In this document: positions 7,678-15,414 of the stretch, one piece after another
Numbering within the stretch: position 1 is the stretch's first letter
How the letters are laid out: every line of letters begins with the position of its first letter
Assembly: GCA_015490795.1 (NCBI GenBank)
Contig: WFXD01000020.1
Location: forward strand, 1 to 64,000
Length of the DNA: 64,000 nucleotides
Direction: 5' to 3'
Source of the DNA: Gammaproteobacteria bacterium
Lineage (GTDB): Bacteria > Pseudomonadota > Gammaproteobacteria > Chromatiales > Chromatiaceae
The notes under the pieces: generated by a model
Databases searched by the model: none
What the model was told of the DNA's origin: nothing
What the model saw: only the letters and a program-made list of their open reading frames with translations
Position numbers and translations under genes: made by a program

Positions 7678-8426
7678 TAGAGTTTATACCCACGGTGAAC
7701 AGCAACTATCCCGGCGGTCAGATTGAAAAACTCCGTGCGCTCGAAACCGGCGCTCTCCATCATCCCCTTGAGGGTCTCCTGGTCGGGATGCATGCGGATG
7801 GATTCAGCCAGGTAGCGGTAGCTCTCTTCATCATTGGTAATCAGTTTGCCAATCTTGGGCAGCAGCTTGAAGGAGTAGAAATCGTAGCCGCTCTTCAGTG
7901 GCTGCATCTCGACCCTGGAGAACTCCAGCACCAGCAGGCGCCCACCCGGTTTCAATACCCGGTACATGGCATTCAGCGCCAGCTGTTTGTCGGTGACATT
8001 ACGCAGGCCAAAGGCGATGGTGACGCAGTCGAAGTGGTTGTCCGGAAAGGGGAGGTGCTGGGCGTCTGCCTGGACGTAGTACACATTGCCAACCAGTCCG
8101 TCATTGATCATGCGCTGGCGGCCCTGCTCCAGCATGGCCGCATTGATGTCGGAGAAGATGACCTCGCCCTTGGGCCCCACCAGGCCGGCAAAGCGGGCGG
8201 AGAGATCCCCTGTGCCTGCCGCCAGATCCAGTACCTTCTGCCCTTTGCGCACACCGGCCAGCTCGATAGCGTAGCGCTTCCAGAGGCGATGGATGCCGAA
8301 TGACATCAGGTCATTCATGATGTCATAACGGGAGGCGACCGAATCAAACACCTGGCGTACACGTCCGGCCTTCTCGGCGGTATCGACCGTCTCAAATCCA
8401 AAATGGGTGCTGTTGTTTTCCGTCAT
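7677..8426 (-). CDS. ubiE: UbiE, C-methyltransferase of ubiquinone/menaquinone biosynthesis
   Basis: UbiE transfers a methyl group from S-adenosylmethionine to the benzoquinol ring (and to demethylmenaquinol where present). The 249-residue length fits E. coli (251). Motif [16 protein letters not shown] binds the cofactor; the family signatures [17 protein letters not shown] near the N-terminus and [15 protein letters not shown] are both clear. It leads the ubiE-ubiJ-ubiB run, overlapping ubiJ by one base. The DUF971 gene lies 55 bases upstream on the same strand. Confidence 0.96.
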   Translation of the reverse strand: MTENNSTHFGFETVDTAEKAGRVRQVFDSVASRYDIMNDLMSFGIHRLWKRYAIELAGVRKGQKVLDLAAGTGDLSARFAGLVGPKGEVIFSDINAAMLEQGRQRMINDGLVGNVYYVQADAQHLPFPDNHFDCVTIAFGLRNVTDKQLALNAMYRVLKPGGRLLVLEFSRVEMQPLKSGYDFYSFKLLPKIGKLITNDEESYRYLAESIRMHPDQETLKGMMESAGFERTEFFNLTAGIVAVHRGYKL

Positions 8427-8481
8427 GACATCTCTCTTTGTGTGTTGTGTGGGCGCAAGCGGGGCGTTGCCACCTGTGGAA

Positions 8482-8844
8482 CTAATGTGGCAGGCGGTTG
8501 ATGCCGGCTGCTTTCAGGTCGGCCAGGTAGTTGGCCCAGTTTTGCGCCTGATGGACGCCCAGTTCATACAGGGTCTCCCAGGTGTAATAGCCGGTGTTGT
8601 GGCCATCATCAAAATGGAGCAGTACCGCATAGTTGCCGACCGGCTCGATCTTGGTGATATTCACATGCTCTTTGCCAACCTGTAGTGTGGCCTCATCGGC
8701 GCTGTGCCCCTGAACCTCGGCAGAGGGCGAAAAGACCCGCAGGTATTCACAGGAGAGATTGTAGCTGGAGCCATCGGGGAAAGAGACGGTCAGCATGCGG
8801 TTATCGCGATTCAGTTTGATCTCTGTGGGGGTGTATCTGGACAT
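8482..8844 (-). CDS. DUF971 protein (gamma-butyrobetaine hydroxylase N-terminal-like)
   Basis: A 120-residue protein with the pattern [46 protein letters not shown] and [13 protein letters not shown], which defines DUF971, the fold found at the N-terminus of gamma-butyrobetaine hydroxylases. Stand-alone members have no established biochemical role. It sits 15 bases downstream of hslU and 55 bases upstream of ubiE, an arrangement common in Gammaproteobacteria, so it is probably cotranscribed with hslVU. Function is unknown. Confidence 0.85.
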   Translation of the reverse strand: MSRYTPTEIKLNRDNRMLTVSFPDGSSYNLSCEYLRVFSPSAEVQGHSADEATLQVGKEHVNITKIEPVGNYAVLLHFDDGHNTGYYTWETLYELGVHQAQNWANYLADLKAAGINRLPH

Positions 8845-8859
8845 AAAGGGTACCTGGGT

Positions 8860-10200
8860 TTATAGGATGTAACGGCTCAGATCCTCATCCGATGCCAGTT
8901 CAGAGAGATGCTCGTCAACATAGTCTGCATCAACCACGATGGTCTGCCCCGCCATCTCGGTTGCCTCAAAAGAGATGCTTTCAAGCAGCCGCTCCAGCAC
9001 CGTATGCAACCGGCGGGCACCGATATTCTCGGTGCGCTCGTTTACCTGCCAGGCGATCTCCGCCAGGCTGGTGATCCCCTCCTCGGTAAAGGTCAGGGTG
9101 ACCTCTTCGGTTGCCATCAAGGCCCGGTACTGATCGGTGAGCGATGCATCCGGCTCGGTCAGAATACGGGTAAAATCGTGGGTGGTCAGCGCCTCCAGCT
9201 CTACCCGGATGGGCAGGCGGCCCTGTAGTTCGGGGATCAGATCCGATGGCTTGGAGAGGTGGAAGGCTCCCGAGGCGATAAAGAGGATGTGGTCGGTCTT
9301 GATCATGCCGTGCTTGGTGGAGACGGTGCACCCCTCGACCAGCGGCAGCAGATCACGCTGCACCCCTTCGCGGGAGACATCCGGGCCACCATATTCCGAG
9401 CGGCTGGCAACCTTGTCCAGCTCATCCAGAAAGACGATACCGTGCTGCTCAACCATCTCCACTGCACGCAGCTTGAGATCCTCTTCATTGATGCGCTCGG
9501 CGGCCTCTTCATCCTCCAGCAGCTTGAGCGCATCCTTTATGCGCAGCTTGCGCTTGCGGGTCTTGTTGGAGGCCATGTTTTGAAACATGCCCTGCAGCTG
9601 GCTGGTCATCTCCTCCATGCCGGGGGGGGCCATGATCTCAACACCAAACTGTGCGCCACTGAGCTCGATCTCGATCTCCTTGTCATCCAGATCCCCGGCG
9701 CGCAGCTTGTCGCGAAATTTCTCGCGGGTTTTGGAGCTGGTGGTGGGTGCGGGCTGACTGTCGGTTTCAAAACTGGTCGGGGCGGGCGATGGCAGCAGGG
9801 TCTCCAGCACGCGCTCTTCGGCGGCCTTTTTGGCAGGTTCCCTGACCTTTTCGATCTCCTCCTCCCGCACCATTTTGACCGCAGAGTCCGCCAGATCACG
9901 GATGATGGATTCAACATCCCGGCCCACATAGCCCACCTCGGTGAACTTGGTGGCCTCAACCTTCAAAAAGGGGGCATGGGCCAGCTTGGCCAGACGCCGG
10001 GCGATCTCGGTTTTGCCCACGCCGGTCGGGCCGATCATCAGGATATTCTTGGGGGTGATCTCATTGCGCAGCTCGCCCGGAACCTGGGCGCGACGCCAGC
10101 GGTTGCGTAGCGCAATGGCCACGGCGCGCTTGGCTGCCGCCTGGCCAATGATGTGTTTGTCCAACTCCTGGACAATCGCTTGTGGGGTGATTTCAGACAT
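8860..10200 (-). CDS. hslU: HslU, ATPase subunit of the HslVU protease
   Basis: HslU is the AAA+ hexameric unfoldase that feeds substrates into the HslV peptidase in the cytoplasm. Walker A is GPTGVGKT at residues 57-64, Walker B is VFLDELDK, and the family-specific I domain lies between them (about 110-240). The C-terminus ends SRYIL, where the tail that activates HslV is expected. At 446 residues it matches E. coli (443). It follows hslV by 13 bases, so the two are one operon as usual. Confidence 0.97.
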   Translation of the reverse strand: MSEITPQAIVQELDKHIIGQAAAKRAVAIALRNRWRRAQVPGELRNEITPKNILMIGPTGVGKTEIARRLAKLAHAPFLKVEATKFTEVGYVGRDVESIIRDLADSAVKMVREEEIEKVREPAKKAAEERVLETLLPSPAPTSFETDSQPAPTTSSKTREKFRDKLRAGDLDDKEIEIELSGAQFGVEIMAPPGMEEMTSQLQGMFQNMASNKTRKRKLRIKDALKLLEDEEAAERINEEDLKLRAVEMVEQHGIVFLDELDKVASRSEYGGPDVSREGVQRDLLPLVEGCTVSTKHGMIKTDHILFIASGAFHLSKPSDLIPELQGRLPIRVELEALTTHDFTRILTEPDASLTDQYRALMATEEVTLTFTEEGITSLAEIAWQVNERTENIGARRLHTVLERLLESISFEATEMAGQTIVVDADYVDEHLSELASDEDLSRYIL

Positions 10201-10213
10201 AGGTGTTCCGACT

Positions 10214-10756
10214 CTATTCAGCTTCCAGCTCTTCGAGAACTAGATTGTGGTTGGTGTAGACACAGATATCAGCGGCGATGCCGAGGCTCTTCTCCACGAT
10301 CTCGCGGGCGCTCAGATCGGTATTGTCCAGCAGCGCCTGCGCTGCAGATTGTGCAAAGGTGCCGCCAGAGCCGATGGCCATCAGGTTGTTTTCAGGCTCA
10401 ATCACATCCCCGGTGCCGGTGATGATAAGCGATGCCTTGCTGTCAGCAACGAGAAGCAGCGCTTCGAGGCGGCGCAGTGAACGATCCGTGCGCCAGTCTT
10501 TCGCCAGCTCGACGGCGGAGCGGGTCAGATGGCCGTGGTGCTTTTCCAGCTTGCCCTCGAACCGCTCGAACAGGGTGAAGGCATCGGCGGTGGCACCGGC
10601 AAAGCCTGCCAGTACGCGCTCTTTATAGAGCAGCCGAACCTTGCGTGCATTGCCTTTCATGACGGTATTGCCCAGGGAGACCTGGCCATCGCCGCCGATA
10701 ACCACCCGTCCGTTTCGACGAACGGAGAGAATTGTTGTGCCCTTCAGTGGCTCCAC
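10214..10756 (-). CDS. hslV: HslV, peptidase subunit of the HslVU protease
   Basis: HslV is a proteasome-like threonine peptidase. The frame stays open up to 10831, but homology begins at [20 protein letters not shown], so I place the start at the GTG at 10756, giving 180 residues starting [11 protein letters not shown], with a GGG-containing ribosome site just upstream. The catalytic Thr would be freed by removal of a six-residue leader, slightly longer than in E. coli, where it follows Met directly. The fold signature [12 protein letters not shown] and the AIGSGG segment are present. It is the first gene of the hslV-hslU-DUF971 run. Confidence 0.95.
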   Translation of the reverse strand: MEPLKGTTILSVRRNGRVVIGGDGQVSLGNTVMKGNARKVRLLYKERVLAGFAGATADAFTLFERFEGKLEKHHGHLTRSAVELAKDWRTDRSLRRLEALLLVADSKASLIITGTGDVIEPENNLMAIGSGGTFAQSAAQALLDNTDLSAREIVEKSLGIAADICVYTNHNLVLEELEAE

Positions 10757-10970
10757 GTTATGACCCTTTACAAATTGGAAACCGGTGATTGTACCCGATT
10801 TAATTGCAAAGGAATAAAGAGGGCAAGCCATTTGCGCCTGTTTTTAAGAACTACAGGCACAAATCAGCTAGGATTATCTCCTTTTTTTGCCTAGGCTTGG
10901 TAGCGATAACTGTTTGATTTGTGGCGTGTTGCCACTTGGTTTTCATTTAAATGTAAAGGGGCTTCAATAG

Positions 10971-11384
10971 ATGAAAGAGAATATTGCATTGCCATTCGCA
11001 GAGCAGCGCCGGGTGGAGCGGTCTGCTCCGCTGCAGAGCTGTAGAGGTACGCTCAGTCTCTCTGCCGAAGAGCAGTCTGAGACGCATGCTGTTTTGGCAC
11101 TGCGGGATCTCTCGCCATTTGGGGTCGGCGTGGATTCAAGTCTGCTGGTAGATAAGGGCAAGCATGTCCGGTTGACATACAGAGAGGCCGATCGGGCATT
11201 GGCCGTTGTTGGCACTGTGGTCTGGCACCGGCAGGCTTCACCTGCCGGGGCAGAGAGGGGGGAGCAGTACCATCTGGGCATAGAGCTGCGCCCCTCGGAT
11301 ATTGCAAAGAATATCCATTTTTTCCGTTGCATATCAGGGGCGCAGCAGCTTCTGTCGGCTAGTACACCGTCCAGGTTATATTGA
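10971..11384 (+). CDS. PilZ-domain protein
   Basis: A 137-residue protein with a PilZ-like pattern: RRVERSAPL near residue 13 as the Arg motif, then ALRDLSPFGVGVD (the DxSxxG-type element) and beta strands ending QYHLGIEL. PilZ domains bind cyclic di-GMP and act as effectors. The start has a good AAAGGGG ribosome site. It converges on the HD-GYP gene, a predicted c-di-GMP phosphodiesterase, with seven bases between the stops and a shared hairpin over both. That proximity suggests a common signalling theme. The target is unknown. Confidence 0.75.
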   Translation: MKENIALPFAEQRRVERSAPLQSCRGTLSLSAEEQSETHAVLALRDLSPFGVGVDSSLLVDKGKHVRLTYREADRALAVVGTVVWHRQASPAGAERGEQYHLGIELRPSDIAKNIHFFRCISGAQQLLSASTPSRLY

Positions 11385-11395
11385 CGGTGTACTAG
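11359..11395. terminator. Perfect 13-bp hairpin across two convergent stop codons
   Basis: CTAGTACACCGTC at 11359-11371 pairs exactly with GACGGTGTACTAG at 11383-11395 around an 11-base loop. The stem covers the PilZ stop (11382-11384) and the HD-GYP stop on the other strand (11392-11394). There is no clear T run on either side, so it would be a weak intrinsic terminator or a 3'-end stabilising structure serving both genes. Confidence 0.65.
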
Positions 11396-12798
11396 TGATA
11401 ACGGTGTTTAATGACAAGAAATTCATCCAGGTTCTGGATTAGCAGATCCACCAGCTCCGGATCAAACTGCCCCCCCCGCTCCTTTTTTATATAGGCAACG
11501 ATTTCAGGCAGCGCCCATTTTTCCTTATAGATGCGCTTGGTTGCCAAGGCGTCAAAGACATCTACCAGCGTCACAATGCGGCCATAGATGTGGATATTTT
11601 CACCGGCAAGGCCTTGCGGGTAGCCACTGCCGTCCCACCGTTCGTGGTGTTGATGGGCAATAATCGCAGCCGCCTGAAGGACATCCCGCTTTGAGTGACT
11701 CAGCATGCTGTAACCGATCAGGCAGTGATTCTTCATCACTTCATACTCCTGTTCGCTCAATTTACCCGGCTTTAGCAGGATGGAATCGGGTATCCCCAGT
11801 TTGCCAATGTCGTGCAGTGGCGAGGCCATGGCCAGCAGCTCCACCTCTCTCTCTGGCAGGCCATATTTGCTGCCCAGCAGTTGACTGTATTTGGTTACAC
11901 GCAGGGTGTGGTTGTTTGTCTCTTTGGAGCGATGCTCTTCAATGACGCCCATGGTGAAGAGGGTCTCCTGGAGGGTGCGCTCTATCTCTTTGGACATCAC
12001 CTCCAGCGCCAGGTTTTTCTGCTCAATAACCTCCTGCCGGTGTATCGCCTCCCCGGTGAACAGATTGATCTCCCTGGCTACATGCTCAAACTCCAAACAT
12101 TCAAACTCGTCGGCATTGATGGGGGTATGGGCCTGATAGGCTTGTTCCGTTTTTTTGATCAGGCTGTTTAACGGCTCTTGCACATAGCGCTGAATGGTTC
12201 TGAAGTTGTTGATAACAATCAAAAATATAAAAGAAAAGGTTACAAAACCGATGGCCGCCAGCAGCTTGGCCGTTACATCCCTGTACTCTGTGAGGTCAAG
12301 CTCCAGATCTACCGCGCCCAATACCGTGCCCTCTTCCACCTCATGGCATTTCAGACAGTTCAACGGCTCGGTCGAGGAGGCTATAAAAGGTACGATGGCC
12401 CTTAAATAGGGCTCCATATCAATGTCGTTCAGGATGAAGACGGGGCGGCCTGTCTGAAAAGCCTCTTGTGTTACATGGTCATACGTTTTTTCACGCCAGT
12501 GGCCTGCGCCAAACTGGTCTGTCACCTCTTTTGACCGGATGATGGCCACATTGTTGACCAGCGTGAGGGCGTTGATCTCTGCAAGAAAATAGTCCCGCTT
12601 GGCCATGATCTTTGCTCGCATGTGCGAGGTCAGGCCCGCCTTTACCACCTCTGAAATGGCAAGCGCCTTATCCTCCATAATTCTCACCGAGATGTTTCTG
12701 AAATTCAGGGTAAGAATCACCAGCGTTGTTAATGAGAGCAGCATCAGAAAAACCATCAGGTTTTTCAGGGTGATCTGCTTAATGGTTGGCTTCTGCAT
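11392..12798 (-). CDS. Membrane HD-GYP phosphodiesterase with a haem-c (CxxCH) sensor domain
   Basis: This 468-residue protein has a membrane helix at about 13-33, an extracytoplasmic domain (about 35-178), a second helix at about 180-198, a HAMP-like linker, and a C-terminal HD-GYP domain (about 290-460). The metal-binding HD pair is His329-Asp330 and the GYP motif is Gly392-Tyr-Pro394, so c-di-GMP hydrolysis is likely. The outer domain contains Cys148-x-x-Cys151-His152, a c-type haem attachment motif, in a setting (LRAIVPFIAS before it, GAVDLELDLT after it) like periplasmic haem-c sensor domains. I infer a redox or gas sensor that controls c-di-GMP. The neighbouring convergent gene is a PilZ effector. 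Confidence 0.85.
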   Translation of the reverse strand: MQKPTIKQITLKNLMVFLMLLSLTTLVILTLNFRNISVRIMEDKALAISEVVKAGLTSHMRAKIMAKRDYFLAEINALTLVNNVAIIRSKEVTDQFGAGHWREKTYDHVTQEAFQTGRPVFILNDIDMEPYLRAIVPFIASSTEPLNCLKCHEVEEGTVLGAVDLELDLTEYRDVTAKLLAAIGFVTFSFIFLIVINNFRTIQRYVQEPLNSLIKKTEQAYQAHTPINADEFECLEFEHVAREINLFTGEAIHRQEVIEQKNLALEVMSKEIERTLQETLFTMGVIEEHRSKETNNHTLRVTKYSQLLGSKYGLPEREVELLAMASPLHDIGKLGIPDSILLKPGKLSEQEYEVMKNHCLIGYSMLSHSKRDVLQAAAIIAHQHHERWDGSGYPQGLAGENIHIYGRIVTLVDVFDALATKRIYKEKWALPEIVAYIKKERGGQFDPELVDLLIQNLDEFLVIKHRYH

Positions 12799-12843
12799 AG
12801 GTGCTGCTTCTTTAGAGATACCCGGGTGGTACTTTATTGTAGG

Positions 12844-13755
12844 TCATTTTTTACGCCGCGCCCTTGGGTGCGCCTCATCATAGACCTTGGCAAGATGTTG
12901 AAAATCCAGATGGGTGTAGATCTGGGTTGTGCTGATATCCGCATGCCCCAGCAGCTCCTGCACTGCTCGCAGATCCCCCGAGGATTCAAGCAGATGGCTG
13001 GCAAAGGTGTGGCGCAGCATGTGTGGGTGAAGATCGGTTGATATCCCCTCCTCTGCCGCTTTTTTATGCAACCGCTGCTGCACCGTGCGGGGTGATATGC
13101 GTTTTCCACGCTGGCTGATAAAGAGCGCCGGCTCTTCCGGGGGAGCCATTCCAGAGCGAATGGCCAGCCACCGCTCCAGACTCTGGCGGGCCTTTTCGCC
13201 AACCGGGAGGCGTCGGGTCTTGTCCCCTTTGCCGGTGACAGTGACCACGGCATCATTCAGATCCATATCTGCCAGATCCAGCGAGACCAGCTCGCTCAAT
13301 CGCAGACCGGAGGAGTAGAAAATCTCCATCATGGCCAGATCCCTTGCTGCAAGCGGCCCCTCGCCTGGCTGATCCAGCAGGCGCCCCAGCTGGTCGGCAT
13401 CCATCACCACGGGCAGTTTTCGCTGTGACTTTGGTGGGCGCACCCCCTGGGCCGGGCAGCTGTCTGCCTGCTGTTCGCGCTGTAGGTAGCGAAACAGGGT
13501 GCGCAGGGAGGATAGCTCCCGTTGCAGGCTGTTACCGGCAATGCCCTGGCGGTGGCGAGCGGCGATAAAGCTGCGGACATGATGCGGCTTGAGATCGGGC
13601 CATGCGCTCATGCCCTGCGCCAGGCACCACTCCCGGATGCGTTGCAGGTCACGCCGATAGTTGCTCAAAGTGTGTGGTGAGAGGCGGCACTCATGGCGCA
13701 GCTGTTTAAAAAATCGCTCAAGCCAGATTTGAAATGGCTCTTCTGGCTGTTGCAT
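12844..13755 (-). CDS. xerC: Tyrosine recombinase XerC
   Basis: XerC, with XerD, resolves chromosome dimers at the dif site. The 303-residue protein has an N-terminal SAM-like DNA-binding domain (about 8-95) and a C-terminal catalytic domain. The catalytic set is complete: Arg152, Lys176, His245, Arg248, His271 and the nucleophile Tyr280 (in QIYTH). It follows the DUF484 gene in the order dapF-DUF484-xerC, conserved across Gammaproteobacteria, which favours XerC over XerD. No dif site was recognised in the window. Confidence 0.95.
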   Translation of the reverse strand: MQQPEEPFQIWLERFFKQLRHECRLSPHTLSNYRRDLQRIREWCLAQGMSAWPDLKPHHVRSFIAARHRQGIAGNSLQRELSSLRTLFRYLQREQQADSCPAQGVRPPKSQRKLPVVMDADQLGRLLDQPGEGPLAARDLAMMEIFYSSGLRLSELVSLDLADMDLNDAVVTVTGKGDKTRRLPVGEKARQSLERWLAIRSGMAPPEEPALFISQRGKRISPRTVQQRLHKKAAEEGISTDLHPHMLRHTFASHLLESSGDLRAVQELLGHADISTTQIYTHLDFQHLAKVYDEAHPRARRKK

Positions 13756-13766
13756 AGTGGCTGGGG

Positions 13767-14447
13767 TCAGGCCCCCGGCTCCGAGGCACTCTCCAGCCGC
13801 TGGCTGACCAGCTCGCCCAGGCGGCTCAAGAAGTCGGTCCCCATATCTGGCTGGAAGCGCTGCTTGTCACTGCTGCCAATGGCCATGACACCGGAGATGC
13901 TCTCGCTCTTCAGGGGGATCAGTACCGCAGATTTTATCTTTCCGGCGTCAGTCCCAAACAGGATCTCCAGCTGTTCCCGGGGCAGGTCACCACAGCATGG
14001 CCTGTTTTGTTGAAAAAAGGCCTGGAAGTGGCGGATGGTTTTCTCTTCCGATGCATCCAGCTCAGCCGGGGTAAAGAGCCACAACTCTACATAGTCCGCC
14101 TTGAATTCAGCATGCAGCTGATCTTCAAGCACATTGAGCACCTCATCAAGACTGGTGCTATCCATCAGGGAGAGGGTCATCTGGTGCAGGCGCTCTATAA
14201 GCTGGTCATTGGCGTGGCCAATCGCCACCAGCTCGGCCAGCCGCTGCTGGTGGCGGGCAGACTCTTTGCGCAGCGCTGCGAGCTGGCGTTCAAGCAGCGA
14301 TACGCTGCCGCCATTCACATGCGGCAGCCTCAACTCCAGCAGCAGTGATTCATGACGTTCAAAAAAATCCGGGTTTGCGGCCAGATATTCGGCAACGGCT
14401 GCCTCCATATCCGGTGCTTCACTTGTTCGTTCTGTCTGCAGGGTCAT
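13767..14447 (-). CDS. DUF484 family (GAF-like) protein
   Basis: A 226-residue protein of the DUF484 family, found between dapF and xerC in many Gammaproteobacteria. The N-terminus (VAEYLAANPDFFERHESLL) and the segment RELVAIGHANDQLIERLHQMTL-like helix near residues 70-95 are typical, and the C-terminal half resembles a GAF fold (AVLIPLKSESISGVMAIGSSD). No catalytic residues are evident and the role is unknown. Its start overlaps the dapF stop by four bases, so translation is probably coupled; xerC begins 11 bases after its stop. Confidence 0.88.
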   Translation of the reverse strand: MTLQTERTSEAPDMEAAVAEYLAANPDFFERHESLLLELRLPHVNGGSVSLLERQLAALRKESARHQQRLAELVAIGHANDQLIERLHQMTLSLMDSTSLDEVLNVLEDQLHAEFKADYVELWLFTPAELDASEEKTIRHFQAFFQQNRPCCGDLPREQLEILFGTDAGKIKSAVLIPLKSESISGVMAIGSSDKQRFQPDMGTDFLSRLGELVSQRLESASEPGA

Positions 14448-15274
14448 AGCTCAATCCTACCTTCAAAGACCTGGATGGCCGGGCCGCTCATCCATACCGG
14501 CGCGTCACCCCCCGCCCAGCTTACCATAAGCGTGCCGCCCGGCAGACTGACGGCCACCTGCTCATCCAGCAGCCCGTTCATCCGCCCGGCCACCACGGCC
14601 GCACAGGCACCCGAGCCACAGGCCAGGGTCTCCCCCGCGCCACGCTCAAAGACCCGCAGGTCGATGTGGCTGCGATCCTGTATGGCCATAAATTCCACAT
14701 TGACCCGTTGCGGAAAGCGGGGGTGGCACTCCAGCAGTGAACCTATCTTTTTGACCGGTGCATCAGCAACAGATGCTACCTGCAACACGGCATGCGGGTT
14801 ACCCGTGGAGATGGCTGCGATCTTCAGCTGTTTATTGCCCACCTCAATGGTGTAGTGGTTCGACTGGGCCTCTGCCTCAAAGGGTATCTGTGCCGGTTCC
14901 AGCCTGGGCGCCCCCATATTGACCTTGACCAGGCCATCATCTTCATGCCGCAGGTGGAGATTGCCTGAGCGCGTGCCCACACGCAGAATCTCTTTATCAC
15001 TCAACCCCGTGGCCTGTACGAAATTGGCAAAACAGCGCGCGCCGTTACCGCACTGCTCCACCTCGGTTCCATCGGCATTGAATATCCGGTAGTAGAAATC
15101 GGTATTCAGTGAGCGTGGCGGCTCAACCAGCAACACCTGATCGCAACCGATGCCAAAGTGGCGGTCTGCAATAGATCGGATCTGCTCGGTTGTCAGGTCA
15201 ACCTTTTGATTGATGGCATCAAAAACAACGAAATCATTGCCCAGGCCATGCATTTTTATAAAAGAGAGCATCAT
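14444..15274 (-). CDS. dapF: Diaminopimelate epimerase DapF
   Basis: DapF converts LL- to meso-diaminopimelate for lysine and peptidoglycan synthesis. The two catalytic cysteines lie in EQCGNGARCF and in LACGSGACAA, and the N-terminal MHGLGNDFVV signature is present. The 276-residue length matches the family (274 in E. coli). Two adjacent ATG codons (15274 and 15271) could start it. It is the first gene of the dapF-DUF484-xerC run and is divergent from the ACP-FAAL-PlsC gene, with 140 bases between them that should hold both promoters. Confidence 0.96.
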   Translation of the reverse strand: MMLSFIKMHGLGNDFVVFDAINQKVDLTTEQIRSIADRHFGIGCDQVLLVEPPRSLNTDFYYRIFNADGTEVEQCGNGARCFANFVQATGLSDKEILRVGTRSGNLHLRHEDDGLVKVNMGAPRLEPAQIPFEAEAQSNHYTIEVGNKQLKIAAISTGNPHAVLQVASVADAPVKKIGSLLECHPRFPQRVNVEFMAIQDRSHIDLRVFERGAGETLACGSGACAAVVAGRMNGLLDEQVAVSLPGGTLMVSWAGGDAPVWMSGPAIQVFEGRIEL

Positions 15275-15414
15275 GGTATCTACCGTGTCGCTGAATCAAT
15301 AAATAGTAAGGGTCAGGCGATTCTACCCTGTTAGTGTACCAGAGAGGTAGATTTGCAATCTTGATCCTGCTGGGCAGACAATAGCGCAATATCCACTGAC
15401 ATAAGCAACAGGCC

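Noticed and set aside
9259-10110. Plus-strand frame of 283 codons opposite hslU
   Set aside because: Shadow of the conserved hslU gene; no family resemblance and no ribosome site.
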